Assembly (NCBI GenBank): GCA_937950415.1 | Contig: CALFDL010000086.1 | Location: 1-9,062, forward strand | Origin: an uncultured Collinsella sp. | GTDB taxonomy: Bacteria; Actinomycetota; Coriobacteriia; Coriobacteriales; Coriobacteriaceae | Reading direction: 5' to 3' | Length of the DNA: 9,062 nt | Shown: piece by piece, positions 1 to 5,889 of the stretch | How the letters are laid out: each line of letters begins with the position of its first letter | Position numbering within the stretch: the stretch's first letter is position 1 | The notes under the pieces: generated by a model | Told to the model about the DNA's origin: nothing | Databases searched by the model: none | Seen by the model: only the letters and a program-made list of their open reading frames with translations | Program-made: the position numbers and the translations under genes

Positions 1-2420
1 GCCTCGACAGCGCGACGGACGCGAGCGACGGCACGGCCAATCTCATCGGCCTCGAGCAAGGTTCCGTCGACCATAAGACGGCGCACGCCGGCATCGAGCA
101 GCTGCGGAACTTGCGGCGTGAGGTCGATGGGGTAGGCGTCGTACAGGCGTGAGCGGCCGTGGATGTCGGTACGCACCGGCATGACCTTGCCGTCGATATT
201 CTTGAGCGAGAGCTTGCGGGCACGCAGGCGGCAGTTGGCACAATCGTGGATGCAGCCGTTGGCAACCTGCAGAATGCAATGCTCGCTTGTCATGACGCGC
301 GGGCGGCCAAAGACGGTGATGCCCAGAGCCGCGGGCGCGGCGGCGCCGAGCGAGACAATCTCGTCGAGCGTGATCTCGGGCGAGAGCCAAAACGCGCCGG
401 CTCCGCGTTCGGCGAGTGCCTCCATGCAGGGCGTGTTGTGCACCGGCAGGCAAGAGCGAATCTCGGCCGTGGCGCCAACCTGAGCGGCCAGGGCAAGCTC
501 AGAGATGTTGCCAATAGCGACCGTGGCGCCAGCAACAACCCATGGGTCAACGCGGACGTGGTCAACGGCGCGGCAGACCTCATCGAGCACGGGTACGATG
601 CCCTGCTCAAACGTATCGGCGGGGGAGAGCTTGGCCGCATCGAGCGCGTCAGTGGTCATGTAGATGCGCGTTGCACCCTCCGCCCGCGCTGCCTCGGCGG
701 CCTCGAGCGAGGTGACGGTGGCGCAGATCTGCGGCTCGTCGCGGTAGTGCTCGGGCGCGGGGCGGGAATTACTGGTGACAATCGCCGGCAGCTCGAGCGT
801 TTTCGCGCGCTCCGCGTACGGCGCCAGAATGGCCTCTTCCAGCGCCTTGCAAGCGGCGGCGCGCACCTTATGTACGGCGGAGAAGCCCATGCCACAGCCC
901 TCATCGAGCGCCACCTCAAAGCTCGCAGCCTCAAAGGGAGAGGAACCCATGCGGCCGACGTGCTCAACCAGATCGGACGCCTCGACCGCACGGGTCTTGG
1001 CGGCTTCGACGGTAAAGCCCGTGGCCGTGGCCGTAAGCGAAGGGTCGTCGCAGCAGGTGAGCGTCACGGTAAACGGCTCGCCCAGGCGCGCCACGACGGA
1101 CACGTCAACAGCTCGGCGGCGCAGCACATCGCGCTTGAGCGCGGCGCCGGCGGCGTCGATGGCACGCTGGCTGCGAATCACGCGGACGCGGCAGCCCTCG
1201 GGCATGCTGCGGGGTACGCGACATTCGATGACTTCACCGGCTGCGGCATCATCGGCGGCAATGGTGGTCAGGAACTGGTCAAACTCGTTATCGTGGCGAA
1301 GCTCCAGCAGATCGCCCTTGCCCACGGGCTCAAACAGCTCAATGCGGGCGATGGCGGCACGGCGACGGCGATCGTCAGGCTTGAGCCCGCGCACATCGCG
1401 GTTGGCCGGGCGGCTGCCCAGCACCGTGCCCACGATCTGGCCGCGGTTGTTGGAACGCTCATAGCTCATCATCTCGTCGCCCGAGGTGCCGTCCTGATAG
1501 GCGTGCGTAAAGTCGCGGTTAAAGCAGCGCTTGAGCTGGCGCTGGCGGGCGGCTTTCTCGTCCTTGGCAACGGTGGTTCCGGCCAGCATGTCATCAATCT
1601 GATGACGATACACATCGACGATGGAGTACACGTAATCGGGCGCCTTCATGCGGCCCTCGAGCTTGAGCGATGCGGCGCCGGCGTCATACAGACGGCGAAC
1701 GAGCTGCGAAGTGTTGGTGTCGCGCGGGCATAGAGCGCGCTCGCGACCGGCAGGGGAGAGCGAGCGGCCGTTCTCGTCAATTAGCTCGTAGGGTAGGCGA
1801 CAGGGTTGAGCGCACATGCCGCGGTTGGCCGAGCGGCCCGCCATGGCAAAGCTCGACAGCAGGCACAGGCCCGAGTAGCAAAAGCAGATGGCGCCATGGC
1901 TGAAGACCTCAAGGTCCACATCGGGCGCGGCGTCGTGGATGGCGGCAATCTCGTCGATGGAAAGCTCGCGCGAGAGGGTCACGCGGTCGGCGCCCTGCTC
2001 GCGGCACCAAAGGGTTCCGCGGTCGTCGTGGATGTTCGCCTGGGTCGAGATATGCGTCTCGATGCCGGGCATCGTGCGCTTGACCTCAAAGAACAGGCCC
2101 CAGTCCTGGATGATGAAGGCGTCGGCGCCCAGCGTGGAGCAGCGATGGATGAGCTGCAGCGCATCGCTCATCTCGGATTCCTTGATGACGATGTTGACCG
2201 TGGCGTAGACGCGCGAGCCGGCCAGATGCGCGGCGCGGCAGGCCTGCTCAAAGGCCTCGTCGGTAAAGTTGGTGGCCTTGCGGCGTGCGTTGAAGCTGCC
2301 CATGCCGCAGTAGATGGCGTCTGCCCCGGCGGCGAGTGCGGCGGCAAAGGGCTCGGGCCCTCCGGCGGGCGCCAAAAGCTCGGGTCTGCGGTTGGTGGTT
2401 CGACTGGCGGTTGCGGTCAT
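1..2420 (-). CDS. Long U32-family (RlhA-like) protein, C-terminus cut by window edge
   Basis: The minus-strand frame is open from the ATG at 2420 to the window edge, giving at least 806 residues. The ATG follows an AAAGGCAGGA ribosome-binding sequence. The N-terminus (MTATASRTTNRRPELLAPAG) leads into a TIM-barrel-like U32 domain. The U32 signature starts at E171 (EVFSHGAICFCYSGLC) and holds C179, C181 and C186; C203, C207 and C231 follow. In U32 hydroxylases four such cysteines bind an iron-sulfur cluster. A middle part around residue 350 (SNNRGQIVG) fits the DUF3656 region of RlhA. A second cysteine group lies at C715, C723, C727 and C730. E. coli RlhA makes 5-hydroxycytidine in 23S rRNA and relatives modify tRNA U34, so RNA hydroxylation is more likely than the old 'peptidase' label. 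The family is certain. The exact RNA target is inferred. At over 806 residues it is longer than E. coli RlhA, which is roughly 650. Confidence 0.93.
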   Translation of the reverse strand, partial: MTATASRTTNRRPELLAPAGGPEPFAAALAAGADAIYCGMGSFNARRKATNFTDEAFEQACRAAHLAGSRVYATVNIVIKESEMSDALQLIHRCSTLGADAFIIQDWGLFFEVKRTMPGIETHISTQANIHDDRGTLWCREQGADRVTLSRELSIDEIAAIHDAAPDVDLEVFSHGAICFCYSGLCLLSSFAMAGRSANRGMCAQPCRLPYELIDENGRSLSPAGRERALCPRDTNTSQLVRRLYDAGAASLKLEGRMKAPDYVYSIVDVYRHQIDDMLAGTTVAKDEKAARQRQLKRCFNRDFTHAYQDGTSGDEMMSYERSNNRGQIVGTVLGSRPANRDVRGLKPDDRRRRAAIARIELFEPVGKGDLLELRHDNEFDQFLTTIAADDAAAGEVIECRVPRSMPEGCRVRVIRSQRAIDAAGAALKRDVLRRRAVDVSVVARLGEPFTVTLTCCDDPSLTATATGFTVEAAKTRAVEASDLVEHVGRMGSSPFEAASFEVALDEGCGMGFSAVHKVRAAACKALEEAILAPYAERAKTLELPAIVTSNSRPAPEHYRDEPQICATVTSLEAAEAARAEGATRIYMTTDALDAAKLSPADTFEQGIVPVLDEVCRAVDHVRVDPWVVAGATVAIGNISELALAAQVGATAEIRSCLPVHNTPCMEALAERGAGAFWLSPEITLDEIVSLGAAAPAALGITVFGRPRVMTSEHCILQVANGCIHDCANCRLRARKLSLKNIDGKVMPVRTDIHGRSRLYDAYPIDLTPQVPQLLDAGVRRLMVDGTLLEADEIGRAVARVRRAVE

Positions 2421-2458
2421 ATCCTGCCTTTCAAAATGCTCAGATACTCAAAAGTATA
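2421..2458 (-). promoter_or_regulatory. -10 element and ribosome-binding site of the U32 gene
   Basis: Read on the minus strand, TATACT (2453-2458) matches the sigma-70 -10 consensus in four of six positions. It lies about 33 bases before the ATG, followed by the AAAGGCAGGA ribosome-binding site. No convincing -35 hexamer sits 16-18 bases further upstream (the sequence there is CTCGTC). The promoter is therefore suggested by position and the -10 element only. Confidence 0.35.
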
Positions 2459-2526
2459 GTGGTGCTGTTGCGGCGGACGAGCCCTGTGGCCCAAGCAGGA
2501 TAAAGTCTTCAGCAGCCCTTGCAGCA

Positions 2527-2598
2527 AAAATGATCCGTTTCCCTCCGTCCCCTATGGATCGCCTGATCCGATGGGGACGGAGGGAAACGGATTATTTT
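2527..2598. repeat. Near-perfect 72-bp hairpin, probably a dispersed intergenic repeat
   Basis: The 26-base arms at 2527-2552 and 2573-2598 are reverse complements except for one pair (G2532/T2593), which would be a G-U wobble in RNA. The arms carry the purine/pyrimidine-rich core CCGTTTCCCTCCGTCCCC. Inside them a second 5-bp stem, GGATC/GATCC (2556-2560 and 2565-2569), closes a 4-base loop. The element lies between two divergently transcribed genes, upstream of both, so it is not the terminator of either. The symmetry and the unusual composition suggest a REP- or MITE-like element copied elsewhere in the genome. That is inference, because only one copy is in this window. Confidence 0.7.
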
Positions 2599-2647
2599 GA
2601 GCTTCACCGTCCGGTCGTGCCGTTCAGCGGCTGACAGGCGCCGTTGA

Positions 2648-2665
2648 GCGATAAAATATTCTCGC
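2648..2665. promoter_or_regulatory. Imperfect 18-bp palindrome upstream of the ridA promoter
   Basis: GCGATAAAATATTCTCGC pairs with itself at 7 of 9 positions. It lies 15 bases upstream of the likely ridA -35 box, where an activator could bind. A TGATAA half-site (2670-2675), like that of the operators at 3979 and 4165, follows it. No partner half-site is present, so the link to that regulator is weak. Confidence 0.22.
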
Positions 2666-2680
2666 AGCGTGATAATAATC

Positions 2681-2709
2681 TTGCATCGCGCGGAAACCTT
2701 GAGTACTAT
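2681..2709 (+). promoter_or_regulatory. Likely sigma-70 promoter of ridA
   Basis: TTGCAT (2681-2686) and TACTAT (2704-2709) are separated by exactly 17 bases, and each matches its consensus hexamer in four of six positions. Transcription would start near 2716, giving a leader of about 80 bases before the ridA ATG. The local AT-rich stretch in an otherwise GC-rich window supports the call. Confidence 0.5.
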
Positions 2710-2796
2710 CCCAATCAAGCGCGGTGTTCAGACCGAACTGTGCCTCCCGGTGTGAACGCCGCGCTCCCGTTCCCTTTTACTTGTAAGGAGAAAAAC

Positions 2797-3174
2797 ATGA
2801 GCAAGACCGTCGTGTCTTCCGATAACGCACCCGCAGCCATCGGCCCGTATTCCCCCGGTATCCAGACTGGCAACATGGTGTTCCTGTCCGGCCAGCTGGG
2901 CATCGATCCCGCGACCGGCAAGCTGCCCGAGGGTGTCGAGGCCCAGGCCAAACAGTCCCTCGCCAACGTCGAGGCCCTGCTGACCGCTGCCGGCGCCACC
3001 TTTGCCGATGTCGTCAAGACCACAGTCTACCTGGCTGACATTGCCGACTTCGCTGCCGTAAACGAGATCTACGCCTCCAAGTTCGAGGCCCCGTTCCCCG
3101 CGCGCAGCGCTTTCCAGGTTGCCGCTCTTCCGGCTGGCGGTCTGGTCGAGATCGAGGTCGTCGCCGCTCTCTAA
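2797..3174 (+). CDS. ridA: RidA family enamine/imine deaminase
   Basis: This 125-residue cytosolic protein has the usual length of the Rid/YjgF family. RidA proteins hydrolyse reactive enamines and imines, such as 2-aminoacrylate released by PLP enzymes, to the keto acid and ammonia, normally as a trimer. Visible landmarks are AIGPYSPG (14-21), LSGQLGIDP (30-38), N89 and the PARSAFQVAALP segment (101-112). R103 corresponds to the carboxylate-binding arginine (Arg105 in the usual numbering) and E118 to the conserved glutamate. The often conserved cysteine two residues after that arginine is alanine here (A105); it is not strictly required. The start is set by TAAGGAG (2784-2790), 6 bases before the ATG; an in-frame ATG far upstream (2644) precedes the promoter. 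The gene appears to be transcribed alone and ends in a strong terminator. Confidence 0.95.
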   Translation: MSKTVVSSDNAPAAIGPYSPGIQTGNMVFLSGQLGIDPATGKLPEGVEAQAKQSLANVEALLTAAGATFADVVKTTVYLADIADFAAVNEIYASKFEAPFPARSAFQVAALPAGGLVEIEVVAAL

Positions 3175-3204
3175 GGCGTTGGCCACAACTAAACATGACA
3201 TGCA

Positions 3205-3240
3205 AAAAGAACCCTGCAGTGCGAGCTGCAGGGTTCTTTT
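3205..3240. terminator. Bidirectional intrinsic terminator between ridA and the regulator gene
   Basis: A perfect 15-bp stem (3205-3219 with 3226-3240) closes a 6-base loop, TGCGAG. The GC core CCCTGCAG is flanked by A and T runs, so each strand ends with a T tract: TTCTTTT on the plus strand and TTCTTTTTG on the minus strand. It lies 30 bases after the ridA stop and about 50 bases after the stop of the convergent regulator gene, so it can serve both. Confidence 0.88.
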
Positions 3241-3291
3241 GTCACGTGACGGATCGCTTGTGGAGCCACCAAGGGCGCTCCATTTTGCTCG

Positions 3292-3948
3292 TTAGCCTTC
3301 CTTGCGGACTTTTTGCAGGTAGCGGTATACGCTGGGCTCCGAAATGCCCAGCGCGGTGGCGGCGCAGGCCACAGCGCCCTTGAGCATGAACACCCCGTTG
3401 CCGTTGAGGTGGCGAATGACGTCCACGCGGTCGCTCTGACCAAGCGACGCTACATCCAGCCCGCGCGCGCTCAGCAACTCGGCAATGCTGCGGTCGATGA
3501 GCTCCTGTGTGGACTCCGAAAGGCTTTCGACCTCGATAGACGCGGGCTCCGGCTGCCTTGGCACAGCGTCGAAGCAGGCCATGAGCTGCTGCGCCATGGC
3601 GTTGATGGAGCGCACGGTCGAGAGGTCGGTGTTGACGCAGAGCATACCGACGATCTCGTCATTCTCGCGGATAAAGTACGTCGCGGACTCCAGCGTCTTG
3701 CCGCCGGCGCCGCGCCCCTCGTAGCCCGTAATAAACGGCAGGTCGCGATACTTGGGGTCGTGCATGATCTTGAGCGCCAGATCGGTGGCAGGACCGCCGA
3801 CCTTGCGGCCGCTCACGATGCCGTTGCGAATATCGACGATGGCGTGGTCGGGATCCGAGAAATCGTGCAGCACGATTTCGCTGTTTTTGCCGAGTATCTG
3901 CTCCAGGAAATCGACCATCGGCAAAAAGCGGCGTACGGTCTCGTTCAC
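3292..3948 (-). CDS. YheO-PAS / DauR-like helix-turn-helix transcriptional regulator
   Basis: The protein has 218 residues from the GTG at 3948. Residues about 5-115 fit the YheO-like PAS domain, with FLEQILGKNSEIVLHDFSDP at the front, the GGPATD and GYEGRG motifs and a closing FIRENDEIVGMLCVN strand pair. The C-terminus, from about 155, fits the DauR-type HTH: HLNGNGVFMLKGAV leads into LGISEPSVYRYLQKVR (200-215), whose second half is the likely recognition helix. The family includes DauR, the regulator of D-arginine use in Pseudomonas; the PAS-like part is thought to sense a small molecule. The gene diverges from the permease-ssnA-ygfK operon, so it probably controls that operon in response to a purine or pathway intermediate. 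It converges with ridA. The ligand and the direction of control are unknown. Confidence 0.88.
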   Translation of the reverse strand: MNETVRRFLPMVDFLEQILGKNSEIVLHDFSDPDHAIVDIRNGIVSGRKVGGPATDLALKIMHDPKYRDLPFITGYEGRGAGGKTLESATYFIRENDEIVGMLCVNTDLSTVRSINAMAQQLMACFDAVPRQPEPASIEVESLSESTQELIDRSIAELLSARGLDVASLGQSDRVDVIRHLNGNGVFMLKGAVACAATALGISEPSVYRYLQKVRKEG

Positions 3949-3954
3949 GGGCAA

Positions 3955-3960
3955 CTCCTT
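3955..3960 (-). promoter_or_regulatory. Shine-Dalgarno that fixes the regulator start at GTG 3948
   Basis: AAGGAG on the minus strand ends at 3955. An in-frame TTG (3954-3952) directly abuts it with no spacing, too close for initiation. The GTG at 3948-3946 is 6 bases away, which is ideal, so the GTG is the preferred start. Confidence 0.75.
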
Positions 3961-3978
3961 TTGGTTCTATCGAAGTGC

Positions 3979-3997
3979 TCATAACAATTTTTTATCA
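3979..3997. promoter_or_regulatory. Candidate operator 1 (near-palindrome close to the regulator start)
   Basis: TCATAA, a 7-base spacer (CAATTTT) and TTATCA form a 19-bp near-palindrome with 5 of 6 half-site positions symmetric. The site lies 31 bases upstream of the regulator GTG, where binding would block transcription or the early transcript of that gene and allow autoregulation. The same layout recurs at 4165-4183. The binding protein is inferred to be the adjacent DauR-like regulator. Confidence 0.45.
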
Positions 3998-4026
3998 TGG
4001 TAACACGCTGCTCATCATCTCGTATA

Positions 4027-4136
4027 TCCGCAGGTACATTGCGTAATGCAGACGAACGGTATGATTTTGGCGGTAAACGGTCGACCAAAAGAAAAGTAAG
4101 ATGTTATTTAGACCAGACACATTCCTGACCTGCGGA
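4027..4136. repeat. 9-bp inverted repeat bracketing the centre of the divergent gap
   Basis: TCCGCAGGT (4027-4035) and ACCTGCGGA (4128-4136) are perfect reverse complements, 92 bases apart. The enclosed stretch includes the 8-bp palindrome GGTCGACC (4079-4086). The arms could be two binding half-regions joined by a DNA loop, or the closing stem of a structured leader RNA. The forward promoter at 4184 starts downstream of them, so an RNA role would have to be on the regulator's strand. A TATACG -10-like element overlaps this end on the minus strand (4021-4026), without a good -35 box. Function unknown. Confidence 0.35.
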
Positions 4137-4164
4137 AACGAGTTATTTCAGCTGAAGAATAGTC

Positions 4165-4183
4165 TGATAACAAAAAATTATTA
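4165..4183. promoter_or_regulatory. Candidate operator 2 (near-palindrome at the operon promoter)
   Basis: TGATAA, a 7-base spacer (CAAAAAA) and TTATTA form a 19-bp near-palindrome with the same architecture as the site at 3979-3997, including the C that opens the spacer. It ends directly before the -35 box of the forward promoter. Its centre (4174) is about 45 bases upstream of the expected transcription start near 4219. This is the usual position for an activator that contacts RNA polymerase. Confidence 0.45.
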
Positions 4184-4212
4184 TTGAGAATGAGAATCAT
4201 CTTTAATACGAT
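4184..4212 (+). promoter_or_regulatory. Likely promoter of the permease-ssnA-ygfK operon
   Basis: TTGAGA (4184-4189) matches the -35 consensus in five of six positions. TACGAT (4207-4212) matches the -10 consensus in four of six, with a 17-base spacer. Transcription would start near 4219, giving a leader of about 80 bases. This start excludes the in-frame ATG at 4213 as the permease start. Confidence 0.5.
4185..4199. promoter_or_regulatory. Fur-box-like sequence over the -35 element
   Basis: TGAGAATGAGAATCA agrees with the 7-1-7 Fur consensus (TGATAAT-N-ATTATCA) in 11 of 14 half-site positions. It overlaps the -35 box, so a metal-sensing repressor could block the operon there. The match also reflects a simple GAGAAT direct repeat and may be chance. 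Confidence 0.25.
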
Positions 4213-4299
4213 ATGCAACGAAGGCACAACCTCAACCCCGCACTGCGTCACAATAGAGCGTTAGATGCGAAAACAACTACTTCGAGGATTGGTGGTCAA

Positions 4300-5694
4300 A
4301 TGACCCAGGAGACGGTTACGAACGGCACTGAAGCCCTGTTCACTCGCGAAGGCATGCCTCCCGTTAAGGAAATGATCCCGTGTGCCCTTCAGCACGTACT
4401 GGCATCGTTTGCCGGTATCATTACCCCGGCGGTCATCATGGCCGGCGTCTACGGCTTTAATAGCCAGCAGAGCACCGATATCATTCAGGTCGCGCTCATT
4501 CTTTCGGCGATCGACACGGCCCTTCAGGCTTTCGCTCCCTTCCGTCGCATCGGCGGCGGCCTGCCCATCGTCATGGGCGTTTCGTTCGCGTTCCTCCCGG
4601 CCCTGCAGGCCATGGGCGCCTCGGGCTTTAGCTTTGGCGCGCTGTTGGGAGGCGAGATCGTCGGCGGCGCCGTCGCGGTCCTCTTTGGTCTGGCCTACAG
4701 CAAGATCAAGTGGCTGTTCCCGCCCGTCGTGACCGGTACGGTCATCTTCTCCATTGGCGTCTCTCTCTATCCCACGGCCGTCAAGTATATGGCCGGCGGT
4801 ATGGGCACGCCGCTGTGGGGCACCCCGCAGGCCTGGTGCGTCGCTCTTATCACCTTCGCCGTGGTCTTTGCGCTCGCCAACTTTGGCAAGGGCACGCTCA
4901 AGCTGGGATCCGTGTTCTTTGGCATGATCGTCGGCATGATTGTCTCCATCCCCTTTGGCATGATCGACTTCTCCAGCGTCGCCACCGCCCAGGTCTTCGC
5001 GCTTCCCAAACTCATGCCCTACGCGCTTGAGTTTGATCCCGAGGTCTGCATTACCCTCGCCGTCGTGTTCCCCATGGTCGCCATTCAGGTTATCGGCGAC
5101 GTCTCCGCCGCCTGCCTGGGCTCCATCGACCGTATGCCCACCGAGCGCGAGCTCTCCGGCGCTATCGTGTCCCAGGGCCTCACCTCTATGGTCGGCGGCC
5201 TGCTGGGCGGCCTTCCCACCAGCGCCCTTGGCCAGAACGTGGGCATCATCTGCTCCAACAAGGTCGTCAACAAGTGGGTCTTTGTGATCATCGCGGCCGT
5301 CTTTGCCATCGCCGGCCTGTTCCCGCAGCTCTCTGCCGTCCTTTCCGCTATCCCGCAGCCCGTCATCGGCGGCGCGACCGTCGGCGTCTTTGGCACCATC
5401 ACCATGAACGGCGTGCGCATGTTCACCCGCGAGGGCCTCACGCAGCGCACCACCACCATCGTCGGCACCTCGGTCGTCTTTGGCCTGGGTATCTGGATGG
5501 CCAGCGGTTGCCTTGCCGGCGAGGGCATGCCCACCTGGGTGTCCACCGTCATCGGCTCCAACGCCGTGACCCCCACCGCCATCATGGCCATTGTCCTTAA
5601 CCTGATCCTTCCGCAGACGCCGGTCGTGGCTCAGCACATCGATGCTGCCAAGGACGCTGCCGTGGATCTGGTCTTGCCCGAGAGCAAGAAGTAA
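4300..5694 (+). CDS. NCS2 (NAT) family purine permease, uracil-xanthine permease type
   Basis: This 464-residue integral membrane protein should import a nucleobase (xanthine, uric acid or a related purine) by proton symport. It is hydrophobic almost throughout, compatible with the 14-segment NAT fold, with a short charged C-terminal tail (about 440-464). TM1 carries the family LQHVLA motif with H32. The NAT signature is at Q312-K321 (QNVGIICSNK), where the usual Thr is Asn320. In the TM8 element normally reading E-x-x-G-D/H, the glutamate that contacts substrate in XanQ and UraA is Gln263 (IQVIGD). The ATG at 4300 is chosen because it lies after the predicted transcript start and has GGTGG 4 bases upstream; the in-frame ATG at 4213 is too early. 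It is the first gene of the operon, which fits purine uptake. The exact substrate is not certain. Confidence 0.9.
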   Translation: MTQETVTNGTEALFTREGMPPVKEMIPCALQHVLASFAGIITPAVIMAGVYGFNSQQSTDIIQVALILSAIDTALQAFAPFRRIGGGLPIVMGVSFAFLPALQAMGASGFSFGALLGGEIVGGAVAVLFGLAYSKIKWLFPPVVTGTVIFSIGVSLYPTAVKYMAGGMGTPLWGTPQAWCVALITFAVVFALANFGKGTLKLGSVFFGMIVGMIVSIPFGMIDFSSVATAQVFALPKLMPYALEFDPEVCITLAVVFPMVAIQVIGDVSAACLGSIDRMPTERELSGAIVSQGLTSMVGGLLGGLPTSALGQNVGIICSNKVVNKWVFVIIAAVFAIAGLFPQLSAVLSAIPQPVIGGATVGVFGTITMNGVRMFTREGLTQRTTTIVGTSVVFGLGIWMASGCLAGEGMPTWVSTVIGSNAVTPTAIMAIVLNLILPQTPVVAQHIDAAKDAAVDLVLPESKK

Positions 5695-5710
5695 CCAATT
5701 CGGTGCTATT

Positions 5711-5811
5711 CGTCGGCGGGCGCATCGCCTCGTCCGCCGACGCCATGCGGCGTCAAGCCGCACTTCAAAGGGTTTGTCCCTTTGGTGAAGCGTTGACGGG
5801 AGAGGGCCCGT
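5711..5811 (+). other. Intercistronic series of four RNA hairpins
   Basis: The 195-bp gap between permease and ssnA contains consecutive stems. These are CGTCGGCGG (5711-5719) with 5734-5742; TGCGGC (5746-5751) with 5757-5762, loop GTCAA; AAAGGG (5767-5772) with CCCTTT (5778-5783), extended by CTTC/GAAG; and ACGGG (5796-5800) with 5807-5811. None is followed by a long T tract, so full termination is unlikely. They may protect or separate the permease message, or reduce downstream expression. No convincing internal promoter was found. Confidence 0.5.
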
Positions 5812-5889
5812 TTCCGGTGTAGGCCGGCGCTTCGCACTCCGCCATGTCAGAGGTGTCAAACCCCGCCCCTGATGTTGAAGGGAGCATTC

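Noticed and set aside
159..1733. Open plus-strand frame of 524 codons opposite the U32 gene
   Set aside because: The minus strand encodes a continuous U32 protein with its signature motifs. The plus-strand frame has no recognisable motif.
2644..2796. N-terminal extension of RidA from an upstream ATG
   Set aside because: The extension would add 51 residues, begins before the likely promoter, and is absent from the family. The ATG at 2797 has an ideal ribosome-binding site.
3952..3954. TTG as start of the regulator gene
   Set aside because: It abuts the AAGGAG sequence with no spacer. The GTG 6 bases downstream is far better placed.
4213..4215. ATG as an earlier start of the permease
   Set aside because: It lies at or before the predicted transcription start and the 29 added residues are unlike NCS2 N-termini. 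The ATG at 4300 gives a normal protein.
4219..4299. Purine riboswitch in the permease leader
   Set aside because: The leader is short, and I could not find the conserved loops and junction of the purine aptamer or an attached terminator.
5793..5822. Internal promoter (TTGACG, then GTGTAG) before ssnA
   Set aside because: The -35 hexamer is good, but no acceptable -10 is found at 16-18 bases and the region is GC-rich and hairpin-forming.
5872..5874. ATG as an earlier start of ssnA
   Set aside because: The strong AAGGGAG ribosome-binding site would be inside the gene. The ATG at 5890 is correctly spaced from it.
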